64,000 nucleotides of DNA from Parasalinivibrio latis. Lineage in GTDB: Bacteria > Pseudomonadota > Gammaproteobacteria > Enterobacterales > Vibrionaceae. The DNA is taken from the NCBI RefSeq assembly GCF_036825535.1, contig NZ_CP098813.1, positions 620,001-684,000 of the forward strand, written 5' to 3'. The translations under genes and the position numbers were made by a program. A model generated the notes under the pieces. The model ran no database searches. It had not been told where the DNA came from and saw only the letters and a list, made by a program, of their open reading frames with translations. Below are positions 17,718-25,544 of the stretch, piece after piece; positions within the stretch are counted from its first letter, which is position 1; every line of letters starts with the position of its first letter.

Positions 17718-19117
17718 TTGAAGCTGAAACGCTTGCTGTCCTGATGTTTATTGCTCTGGCACTTTGTATCTTCTCTGGCTTACCAGTTGCCTTTGTTATG
17801 GCAGGTGTAGCCTGGATATTCGGTACGATTGCCATAGCCATGGATCATTTAAGCTGGATTAACTTTTTTGCGATTGTCCCAAGAATATTTGGTTCAGCCG
17901 CTGAGACCATGGTTCTTTCGGCCGTACCACTGTTTATTTTCATGGGATGCATGATGGAAAAAAGCGGTATTGCCAAGGACCTGCTTACTGCCTGCCAGTA
18001 CTTGCTTCGCCGGGTTCCCGGCGGTCTCTCCCTAGCTGTTGTCATGATGGGAACGGTATTAGCGGCCACTACCGGCATTGTTGGGGCATCTGTAGTCATG
18101 ATGAGCGTTTTGTGCCTTCCCATGATGCTGAAAAATCGCTATGACCCTTCATTTGCAACCGGCACCGTTGCTGCATCTGGCACTCTGGGCATACTAATAC
18201 CGCCAAGCATAATGCTGTTGGTTTTAGCTGAAATGTTGTCTATATCCGCCGGGATCCTTTTCATGTCTGCCATGCTGCCAGGTCTTTTGCTGGCAACACT
18301 GTATATGTTTTATGTTATTGCCGTAGCCAAATTCAAACCCCACCTGGCTCCCCCATCAGAAGACATATGCACACAGGAAACCTTATTTTCAGCGCTTCAA
18401 AAACTGATTCCTACTGTCATGTTGGTTGCTTTGGTTCTGGGTTCTATTCTTGCCGGTTGGGTAACGCCCACTGAAGCATCTGCCGTGGGAGCCTTTGGCG
18501 CTCTAATACTTGGTTATTTTTCTATAGTTCTTAAGAAAACAACTGGCAACGAGCAAAAAAACTCAAAAAAAGCACGCAACATAGAATACATGTCTGTTCT
18601 TTCCACGGCAGTCAAAAACACGGCACTTACAAACGCCATGCTATTTGCCATCATCATATGTGCAACTGCATTTTCATACATATTCCGGTTGCTTGGAGGG
18701 GATGATGTCGTACAGGACCTGATTCACTCTTCGGGGTTAACCGCTTGGCAGACTCTTGGTGTGGTCATGCTGATGACATTTATTTTGGGCTTCTTTCTGG
18801 AGTGGATCGAAATCAGTTTGATCCTCCTGCCAGTATTTGGCCCTATCGTGGCAGGCCTGGATTTCGGAGACCATATACAGAGCTACAACATCCTGTACTG
18901 GTTTGCAATTCTAATGGCGGTGAACTTGCAAAGCTCCTTCCTTACACCACCGTTTGGAACTGCCCTTTTTTATCTCAAAGCTTCTGCTCCAAAATCAATC
19001 ACATTGACGCAGATATATAAAGGAATCATTCCTTTCGTACTGTTGCAACTTTCCGGACTGGCTATAGTAGCTCTGTTCCCGGCGCTAGCAACCTGGCTAC
19101 CGAACGTCATGAAGTAA
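17714..19117 (+). CDS. TRAP transporter large membrane subunit (DctM)
   Basis: The 467-residue, very hydrophobic protein of the DctM/SiaM family has about a dozen predicted membrane segments. It shows the conserved GTLGILIPPSIMLL motif near residue 155 and AVPLFIFMGCMMEKSG near residue 70. It is the sodium-coupled transport subunit. Length is slightly above the usual 425-430 because of an insertion around KTTGNEQKNSKKARN. It overlaps dctQ and is followed 13 bases later by the aldolase gene. Confidence 0.93.
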   Translation: MIEAETLAVLMFIALALCIFSGLPVAFVMAGVAWIFGTIAIAMDHLSWINFFAIVPRIFGSAAETMVLSAVPLFIFMGCMMEKSGIAKDLLTACQYLLRRVPGGLSLAVVMMGTVLAATTGIVGASVVMMSVLCLPMMLKNRYDPSFATGTVAASGTLGILIPPSIMLLVLAEMLSISAGILFMSAMLPGLLLATLYMFYVIAVAKFKPHLAPPSEDICTQETLFSALQKLIPTVMLVALVLGSILAGWVTPTEASAVGAFGALILGYFSIVLKKTTGNEQKNSKKARNIEYMSVLSTAVKNTALTNAMLFAIIICATAFSYIFRLLGGDDVVQDLIHSSGLTAWQTLGVVMLMTFILGFFLEWIEISLILLPVFGPIVAGLDFGDHIQSYNILYWFAILMAVNLQSSFLTPPFGTALFYLKASAPKSITLTQIYKGIIPFVLLQLSGLAIVALFPALATWLPNVMK

Positions 19118-19130
19118 CGGGGAAAATGTC

Positions 19131-19895
19131 ATGGATACATTAAAAAATAAACTCAGAGCCCGTCAGGTGTTATTAGGAATGTGGATTTCTATACCCAATA
19201 CTTACCAGTTAGAAGCCTTGGCATCTGCAGGTTTTGACTGGCTTTTGATTGATATGGAACATTCCCCAACGCAGCTTGGGGATATTGTCCCCATGCTGCA
19301 AGCCTCAAAATCTGGTAATTCTAATATCATTGTTCGCCCAGACAGCCATGACCCCATACAAATAAAGCGACTGTTGGATATGGGAGTAACCAATTTCCTG
19401 TTTCCTTACGTCCAGACAGAAGAGGAAGCAAAATGCCTGGTTCAAGCCACCCGCTATTCCCCTGAAGGTTTTCGGGGGGTAGCGGGTTGCACACGAGCCA
19501 GCGAATTTGGGAGAAATCCAGACTATCTTGCTAATGCAAATGACGAAATTTGCCTCATCGTACAAGTCGAGTCAGCATCTGCGATCTCGGAAATTGAAGG
19601 GATAGCCAAAATTGCAGAAATTGACGGAATTTTTGTCGGCCCAGCAGATTTGGCTGCAGATATGGGTTATCTCGGCAAACCAGACCACCCGCAGGTCAGA
19701 AAGAAAGTAACCAGTGCTCTTGAAAAGATAAAGAAGGCAGGGAAAGCAAATGGGCTACTGACTTTTAACCAGCCATTTGCCCAAGAGTGCATTAAGTCCA
19801 ATTGCCAACTGGTTGGAATCGGCGGTGATCTGTCATTGTTGGTTCAATCCAGTCAACGATTGCTGGGTAACTTCCGACCGGAACACAGTCAGTAA
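19131..19895 (+). CDS. HpcH/HpaI-family 2-keto-3-deoxy acid aldolase
   Basis: The 254-residue class II aldolase has LLIDMEHSP (catalytic and metal region, about residues 41-49), the conserved arginine in IIVRPDSHD, YSPEGFRGV, the metal-ligand glutamate in IVQVESASAI and the FVGPADLAADMG motif with the aspartate ligand. Relatives include RhmA and GarL, which release pyruvate plus an aldehyde from 2-keto-3-deoxy acids. As the last gene of the operon it would finish the pathway started by the dehydratase. A strong terminator follows. Confidence 0.9.
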   Translation: MDTLKNKLRARQVLLGMWISIPNTYQLEALASAGFDWLLIDMEHSPTQLGDIVPMLQASKSGNSNIIVRPDSHDPIQIKRLLDMGVTNFLFPYVQTEEEAKCLVQATRYSPEGFRGVAGCTRASEFGRNPDYLANANDEICLIVQVESASAISEIEGIAKIAEIDGIFVGPADLAADMGYLGKPDHPQVRKKVTSALEKIKKAGKANGLLTFNQPFAQECIKSNCQLVGIGGDLSLLVQSSQRLLGNFRPEHSQ

Positions 19896-19917
19896 TCCTG
19901 TGTTTCCAATTGGTCGT

Positions 19918-19948
19918 TTTTGCCCGCACTATCCTGCGGGCATTTTTT
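19918..19948 (+). terminator. Rho-independent terminator of the sugar-acid operon
   Basis: A perfect 8-bp stem (TGCCCGCA/TGCGGGCA, loop CTATCC) is followed by six T. A T-run also precedes it. Confidence 0.9.
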
Positions 19949-19962
19949 GATCAAATCACGCG

Positions 19963-20592
19963 TTAGCCGGGTACTTTCTCATAACTCGCCAGCATCTCTT
20001 CCGGCGCAATGCCGTATTCGCCATTGGCGAGATAGCCACCTTTGTAGACGATCATACCGTCTGGGTTCCAACTGACTTTGATGCGAGCCGTTTTGCCATC
20101 CTTGCTGCCTAACAGGGTGAGTATCTGATCATCAATTTTGATAGCCTTGATGGTCTTGAGGCGTTGGTATGGTTTGAAATCAGATGAGCTCGGCAGCTTG
20201 CCGTATATCTCTTTCCACTTAGAAAAAGGCACGAGCCACTGATTGTAGATATGTCCAACAACCGGTTTGGGATTGCGGGCAATGACCACGTCTTCAGTCA
20301 CTACATTGGTGGTCTCTAATTTGTAGCCCCCTTTTCCATTCGATACGTAAGTGGGGAAATCCGTATCGATCTCCTCGTTGTATGGCAGCCTGCCGAAGGT
20401 TACCGCTTTTTTTCGAAACGTCTCGGCATCGTCAAACCGGCGCATGATGTCGGGGATTTTCTGGATTTCCACCGGCTGGGTCGCACGCTTTTCAGGCACA
20501 CTTGCGATCTTGTGGCCTTCAGCAGCATAAGGCTGTGCTGAAAGCGCCAGCAGGGAAGCGGCAAATAAAGTTCGTCGTTTCATATCCATCAA
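19963..20592 (-). CDS. Exported hypothetical protein with a PGDYG-like C terminus
   Basis: The 209-residue protein begins with a basic, hydrophobic signal sequence (KRRTLFAASLLALSAQPYAAEG). The rest has no membrane segment. The C-terminal part (GMIVYKGGYLANGEYGIAPEEMLASYEKV) resembles the GDY-type pattern found in PGDYG-domain proteins, and an earlier EDVVIARNPKPVVG stretch fits the same small fold. No catalytic motif is visible. It lies downstream of galM but behind galM's terminator, so it is probably transcribed on its own. Function unknown. Confidence 0.65.
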   Translation of the reverse strand: MMDMKRRTLFAASLLALSAQPYAAEGHKIASVPEKRATQPVEIQKIPDIMRRFDDAETFRKKAVTFGRLPYNEEIDTDFPTYVSNGKGGYKLETTNVVTEDVVIARNPKPVVGHIYNQWLVPFSKWKEIYGKLPSSSDFKPYQRLKTIKAIKIDDQILTLLGSKDGKTARIKVSWNPDGMIVYKGGYLANGEYGIAPEEMLASYEKVPG

Positions 20593-20717
20593 CTACAGTC
20601 AGGACGGGAAACGCACACTAAACTGACTTGTCCCGCGGTGCAATCCAAACTTTACCCTTAGAGAACCCTGATCAAAGTTTCCCCCGGAACATGATGGTTC
20701 ACCCGACAGATTTTCCA

Positions 20718-20746
20718 CAAAAAAATGCCCGCAATAAAACGCGGGC
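20718..20746 (-). terminator. Terminator of the galETKM operon
   Basis: On the minus strand a stem built from CCCGCG and TGCGGG halves (20727-20746) is followed by a run of seven or more T. It starts 25 bases after the galM stop codon. Confidence 0.8.
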
Positions 20747-20770
20747 CAAGCTGCTAACTCATACCAAAAG

Positions 20771-21829
20771 TTAACGAGAGTTCGTTTCAAACCGGTATGT
20801 TGTGGTGTGGCGGTATTGTTCACCCGGACGAAGCGTACTGTCTGGCCATTCCGGGTGGTTTGGCGCATCCGGGAAGAATTCCGTTTCCAGGGCAACACCG
20901 CTGTAGTCTGCATACTCTCCTTGCCGGGAAGGGCATCCTGCAAGGTAATTACCGGTGTAGACCTGAATGGCTGGCTTGGTTGTCAGTACGGACATTGACA
21001 GCTTGCCGTCTGCCGATACCAGTGTTGCAGCAACCTTTTCACCGTTTTGCACTTCTGGGTCCAGCACAAAAGCGTGGTCATACCCTTTCGCCTGCTTCTG
21101 GTCCTCGTCGGTCAGAAAGTCTTGCTTGATCACCTTGCCCTGCCGGAAGTCAAAACCGTTTCCTTCTACCCGTTTGAGTTCACCAGTCGGAATACCGCAT
21201 GCATCAACAGCTACATACTGAGAAGCCTGCATTTGAAGGCTGTGGTTGAGGCAATCAGTACCACTCTCTGCACCCTGCAGATTGAAATAGGCATGGTTGG
21301 TGAAATTTACCGGGCACGCCTTGTCTGTTTGAGCGGCATAACAGATAACAAACTCGTTTTGCTCGGTCAGGGTGAACTCAACAACTACCGACAAATTCCC
21401 AGGGAAACCCTGATCACCGTTCTTGGAAGACAACGTAAAACACAGTGACGATTCGCCGGTGATTTCAGCGTGCCAGCGGCGGTGGCTGAAACCATTGGTT
21501 CCACCGTGCAAACAATTTCCGGACTGGTTTGCCGCGAGCACATACTCAACGCCGTCAACGGCAAATTTCCCACCTGCAATACGGTTGGCATAGCGGCCAA
21601 CCGTCGCACCAAGATAGGCACTCTGGAATTGGTGCCCTTTCATGTCACCTGCACGCAGCAGGACTTCACGCACTTCTCCGTCAACCTGCACAGAGCAATC
21701 CAGCCAGGTTGCTCCAATATCCATCAGGGTGACTGACATACCACGATGGTTACTAATAGAAAACACCCGGGCAGGACGGCCGTCAAAGGCCGCCGACTCA
21801 CCCATTACATGGGAAATTTCCTTGATCAT
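20771..21829 (-). CDS. galM: Galactose mutarotase (aldose 1-epimerase)
   Basis: The 352-residue enzyme interconverts beta- and alpha-D-galactose so that galactokinase gets its alpha-anomer. Family motifs include GATVGRYANRIAGG, the sugar-binding NQSGNCLHGG, the catalytic histidine in VNFTNHAYFNL (about residue 180) and the catalytic glutamate in ALETEFFPDAPNHP (about residue 315). It is the last gene of the operon and overlaps galK by four bases (ATGA). Confidence 0.97.
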   Translation of the reverse strand: MIKEISHVMGESAAFDGRPARVFSISNHRGMSVTLMDIGATWLDCSVQVDGEVREVLLRAGDMKGHQFQSAYLGATVGRYANRIAGGKFAVDGVEYVLAANQSGNCLHGGTNGFSHRRWHAEITGESSLCFTLSSKNGDQGFPGNLSVVVEFTLTEQNEFVICYAAQTDKACPVNFTNHAYFNLQGAESGTDCLNHSLQMQASQYVAVDACGIPTGELKRVEGNGFDFRQGKVIKQDFLTDEDQKQAKGYDHAFVLDPEVQNGEKVAATLVSADGKLSMSVLTTKPAIQVYTGNYLAGCPSRQGEYADYSGVALETEFFPDAPNHPEWPDSTLRPGEQYRHTTTYRFETNSR

Positions 21830-23010
21830 GCTTCTGCAGTCTCCTGCAGGAATACTTCGCGTGCTCCGTTCATTGCCTTACAGACATAGACTGTCTCTTT
21901 CAGCCCGGTTTCTGTCTCATAACGTGCAGACACTGCTGCTTTTACTTTGTCCACCAGCGCCGGTGGAACCAGAGCGACAATGCAACCACCGAAACCACCA
22001 CCTGTCATACGGACGCCACCCTGTTCACCGATGGTTTCTTTAACAATTTCAACCAGTGTGTCGATTTCCTTCACAGTGATTTCGAAATCATCACGCATGG
22101 AAGCATGGGATTCTGCCATCAGTTTACCGAGACGCGACATATCACCAGCTGTCAGGGCATCAGCCGCCGCCAGGGTTCGGGCATTTTCGGTAATCACATG
22201 GCGGGCACGCATGGCAACAACCGGATCCAGCTCGTTTTTGCGGGCTTCAAACTGCTCGATAGTCACGTCACGGAGTGCTCGCACGCCAAAGACACCGGCA
22301 GCTTCTTCACACTGTGCGCGACGGGTGTTGTACTCACTGTCGACCAGGCCACGCTTCTTGTTGGAGTTGATGATCACAACCGCCATGTCTTCCGGCATAG
22401 ATACCGCACGGGTTTCCAGCAGGCGGCAGTCAATCAGCAGTGCGTGGTTTTGCTCACCTTCAGCAGAGATAAGCTGATCCATGATGCCGCAATTGCAGCC
22501 CACGAATTTGTTCTCGGCCTGTTGGCCATTCAGAGCGATTTCCTGCTGGGTGATTGGCAATTTGTAGAGGGTTTTGAACGTCTGGCCGATCACTACTTCA
22601 AGCGCAGCAGAAGAGCTCAGGCCCGCCCCCTGTGGCACATTGCCGGTCACGGCAATATCAGCGCCGTCAAACTGGTAGCCACGCTCCATCAGGTATTTCA
22701 CCACACCGCGGATATAGTTCGGCCACATACGGTCTGTATCGAAAGAGATTTCCGTATCCAGAGAGAAAGTATCGATGTCATTGTCGTAATCCACGGACAC
22801 GACACGTACCGTACGGTCATTACGTGGTTTCGCCGCAACAACCGTCTGGTAATCGATAGCACAAGGCAGGACGAAACCATCATTGTAATCGGTGTGCTCT
22901 CCAATCAGGTTCACACGACCAGGGGCCTGAATCAGGTGGGTAGGGGCATAACCAAGGACAGTTTCAAATGCCTTACTGACAGTTTCCAGCTGTAACTTAT
23001 TCATGTTCAT
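21826..23010 (-). CDS. galK: Galactokinase
   Basis: The 394-residue GHMP kinase phosphorylates alpha-D-galactose at C1 with ATP. The galactokinase signature GRVNLIGEHTDYNDGFV is at about residues 31-47. The GHMP ATP loop is GNVPQGAGLSSSAAL at about 123-137, and the C-terminal GGFGGC motif follows MTGGGFGG. It lies 53 bases after galT and overlaps galM. Confidence 0.98.
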   Translation of the reverse strand: MNMNKLQLETVSKAFETVLGYAPTHLIQAPGRVNLIGEHTDYNDGFVLPCAIDYQTVVAAKPRNDRTVRVVSVDYDNDIDTFSLDTEISFDTDRMWPNYIRGVVKYLMERGYQFDGADIAVTGNVPQGAGLSSSAALEVVIGQTFKTLYKLPITQQEIALNGQQAENKFVGCNCGIMDQLISAEGEQNHALLIDCRLLETRAVSMPEDMAVVIINSNKKRGLVDSEYNTRRAQCEEAAGVFGVRALRDVTIEQFEARKNELDPVVAMRARHVITENARTLAAADALTAGDMSRLGKLMAESHASMRDDFEITVKEIDTLVEIVKETIGEQGGVRMTGGGFGGCIVALVPPALVDKVKAAVSARYETETGLKETVYVCKAMNGAREVFLQETAEA

Positions 23011-23063
23011 CTCTCTCTGGATTGGGAAAGCGGCCTTCTAACCGCTGTTCCACCGGTAAATTG

Positions 23064-24113
23064 TTATTGTTCTTTGTAGTGCACATCACTGACGGCACGC
23101 AGTTTGTCTGCGGCTTGTTCGGCGGTCAGATCCCGTTGGGATTCGGCCAGCATTTCATAACCCACCATAAACTTGCGTACAGAGGCAGAGCGGAGCAGTG
23201 GCGGGTAGAACAGCGCATGCAGCTGCCAGTGATCGGTGTTTCGTCCATCCTTGAAGAATGGGGCGTAGTGCCAGCCCATGGAGTACGGGAATGAGCACTG
23301 GAACAGGTTGTCGTAACGGCTGGTCAGTTTTTTCAGGGCTTCAGCCAGATCGTCACGCTGTTCATCGGTTAAATCATCCATGCGGCGGACATGTGTTTTT
23401 GGCATCAGCATGGTTTCGAATGGCCATGCTGCCCAGTAAGGCACTACGGCGATCCAATGTTCCGTTTCCACTACAGTGCGGCTGCCGTCTGCCATTTCAC
23501 TTTCGGCATAGTCCACCAGCAGGTTACTGCCGTTTTCCTGGTAATAAGCGAGCAGGTTCTCTTCCTTGCGGGCAATTTCATTCGGCAAGAAAGAGTTCGC
23601 CCAGATTTGCCCGTGCGGGTGAGGCTGGGAACAGCCCATCAGGGAACCCTTGTTCTCAAAAGCCTGAACCCAGATGTAATCCTTGCCCAGCTCTTCAACC
23701 TGGTCATTCCAGGTATCAATCACACCGCGAATGGCCTTGAGGGAAAGTTCAGGCAGGGTCTTGCTGTGATCCGGCGAGAAACAGATAACCCGGCTTAGGC
23801 CACGAGCACTTTCGGTACGGAACAGCGGATTGGTACCTAATGGCGCATCCGGTGTTTCTGTCATCAATGCAGCAAAGTCATTGGTGAAGACATAGGTGCC
23901 GGTGTAATCCGGGTTTTTATCACCCGAAATGCGGGTGTTGCTTGGGCACAGGAAACACTCCGCATCATAGGAAGGCAATTGCACCAGATCCGGCTCATCA
24001 GACTGACCTTGCCAAGGGCGCTTAGCACGGTGTGGTGACACCAGAATCCACTGCCCTGTCAATGGGTTATAGCGGCGGTGCGGGTGTTCTGTTGCATCAA
24101 ATTGTTCGTACAT
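23064..24113 (-). CDS. galT: Galactose-1-phosphate uridylyltransferase
   Basis: The 349-residue HIT-superfamily enzyme exchanges UMP between UDP-glucose and galactose-1-phosphate. The nucleophilic histidine lies in CSQPHPHGQIW (about residues 160-170). The N-terminal CFLCPSNTRISG region carries the metal-binding cysteines. It is the second gene of the operon, 58 bases after galE. Confidence 0.98.
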   Translation of the reverse strand: MYEQFDATEHPHRRYNPLTGQWILVSPHRAKRPWQGQSDEPDLVQLPSYDAECFLCPSNTRISGDKNPDYTGTYVFTNDFAALMTETPDAPLGTNPLFRTESARGLSRVICFSPDHSKTLPELSLKAIRGVIDTWNDQVEELGKDYIWVQAFENKGSLMGCSQPHPHGQIWANSFLPNEIARKEENLLAYYQENGSNLLVDYAESEMADGSRTVVETEHWIAVVPYWAAWPFETMLMPKTHVRRMDDLTDEQRDDLAEALKKLTSRYDNLFQCSFPYSMGWHYAPFFKDGRNTDHWQLHALFYPPLLRSASVRKFMVGYEMLAESQRDLTAEQAADKLRAVSDVHYKEQ

Positions 24114-24171
24114 CCCAGTAAACTCTCTAAAAATCTGTTGTCACATCAATCCGGGGGTATTCACCGGGGTA

Positions 24172-25185
24172 TTATTCGTATCCGTTCGGGTTGGCAGACT
24201 GCCAGCGCCAGGTATCCGCTGTCATGTCTGCAACGCTAAGGGTCGCTTTCCAATCCAGCTCACGGTTGGCCTTTGCAGTATCGGCCCAGCACTCAGCGAT
24301 ATCCCCCGGACGGCGAGGGCAAATCTGGTAAGGGACAGGCTTGCCGCAGGCTTCACCAAATGCGTTCACCATATCCAGTACGCTTGAACCCTTTCCTGTT
24401 CCCAGGTTGTAAATGTGCAGGCCAGCTTTACTTCCGACTGCTTTGAGGGCGGCAATATGGCCCTCCGCAAGGTCAATCACATGGATATAGTCACGAATCC
24501 CTGTGCCATCATGGGTCGGGTAGTCATCGCCAAACACGGAAAGGCTCTCCCGGCGGCCAACCGCTACCTGGGCAATAAATGGCATCAGGTTATTGGGGAT
24601 GCCCTGAGGGTCTTCACCCATGGTGCCTGACGGGTGCGCCCCGACAGGGTTGAAGTAGCGAAGCAGTGTCACGCTCATTACCGGGTTGGCTTTCTGGATA
24701 TCACGCAGGCACTCTTCCACCATGTACTTTGAGCGACCATAAGGGTTGGTCACCTGTCCGGTTGGCGTATCCTCCGTGATGGGCACCTGCGCCGGATCAC
24801 CGTATACCGTGGCTGAAGAGCTGAAAATCAGGCTGTTAACCCCTGCTGTTTTCATTGCTGAAACCAGTACCAGGGTGCCGTTAACGTTGTTGTCGTAATA
24901 CTCCAGCGGTTTTTCTACTGACTCACCCACCGCTTTCAAGCCGGCAAAGTGAATAACGGCCTCGATATCATGCTCACTGAACAGCATATCCAGGGCTGTC
25001 TTGTCACGAATATCACCTTCCACAAACTGCGGTCGTACCTTTGTGAGCGCTTCAATGCGATCAAGCACTGCCGCCTTGCTGTTGCACAGGTTGTCAAAAA
25101 TCACAGGTTCCAGCCCTGCTTCAATCATCTGTACACAGGTGTGGCTTCCGATGTACCCCATACCGCCGGTTACGAGAACTTTCAC
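24172..25185 (-). CDS. galE: UDP-glucose 4-epimerase
   Basis: The 337-residue extended SDR enzyme regenerates UDP-glucose from UDP-galactose with bound NAD. The Rossmann motif GGMGYIGSHT is at residues 7-16, the catalytic serine in SSSATVYGDP and the tyrosine-lysine pair in YGRSKYMVE. The start codon is GTG at 25185 with an AAGGAG ribosome binding site. It is the first gene of galETKM, controlled by the GalR-type sites at 25266 and 25410. Confidence 0.97.
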   Translation of the reverse strand: MKVLVTGGMGYIGSHTCVQMIEAGLEPVIFDNLCNSKAAVLDRIEALTKVRPQFVEGDIRDKTALDMLFSEHDIEAVIHFAGLKAVGESVEKPLEYYDNNVNGTLVLVSAMKTAGVNSLIFSSSATVYGDPAQVPITEDTPTGQVTNPYGRSKYMVEECLRDIQKANPVMSVTLLRYFNPVGAHPSGTMGEDPQGIPNNLMPFIAQVAVGRRESLSVFGDDYPTHDGTGIRDYIHVIDLAEGHIAALKAVGSKAGLHIYNLGTGKGSSVLDMVNAFGEACGKPVPYQICPRRPGDIAECWADTAKANRELDWKATLSVADMTADTWRWQSANPNGYE

Positions 25186-25265
25186 GTTAACTCCTTCTTT
25201 TACCCTAAGGTTGACGTCATGTTAGTTCGCCTTTTGGATCTGTACCGTGATCCATTCCGCAATTA

Positions 25266-25281
25266 GTGTAAACGTTTCCAC
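25266..25281. promoter_or_regulatory. GalR-type operator, site 1
   Basis: GTGTAAACGTTTCCAC fits every fixed position of the E. coli GalR/GalS operator consensus GTGKAANCGNTTNCAC. It is 81 bases before the galE start codon. Confidence 0.85.
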
Positions 25282-25409
25282 AAGCAGATGAAATATGCAC
25301 CAAGAATAATAAGTATAGCCAAAACGCCAATTTTTAAGCCTTTGCGGCGAGCGTCTTTAAATCAATACCCATACAATAAACACTCATTACGGCCACTTTC
25401 CAGCCAACA

Positions 25410-25425
25410 GTGGTAACGTTACTAC
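25410..25425. promoter_or_regulatory. GalR-like operator, site 2 (weaker)
   Basis: GTGGTAACGTTACTAC is palindromic around CG and fits the GalR consensus except at three positions. Its centre is 144 bases from the centre of site 1, an arrangement reminiscent of the two looping gal operators of E. coli. Confidence 0.5.
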
Positions 25426-25469
25426 TTTCAGGAAAAATTAGAGCAATTTCAGGAAAAGCCCATCAGGAC

Positions 25470-25509
25470 AGAAAAACAAAACCCCGGATCAGGTGGCTGA
25501 TCCGGGGTT
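25470..25509 (-). terminator. Terminator of lacZ
   Basis: A perfect 12-bp stem (AACCCCGGATCA/TGATCCGGGGTT, six-base loop) is followed on the minus strand by GTTTTGTTTTT. It starts 35 bases after the lacZ stop and separates lacZ from galE. Confidence 0.92.
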
Positions 25510-25544
25510 GGAGGAAATCAAGTTGTGTGATCTTGATCAGGATC

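Noticed and set aside
22105..22995. 296-codon plus-strand frame opposite galK
   Set aside because: Antisense shadow of a well-conserved galactokinase gene.
25526..25541. TGTGATCTTGATCAGG as a CRP site for gal
   Set aside because: Only one half-site is good, and it lies between the lacZ stop codon and the lacZ terminator, far from the galE start.
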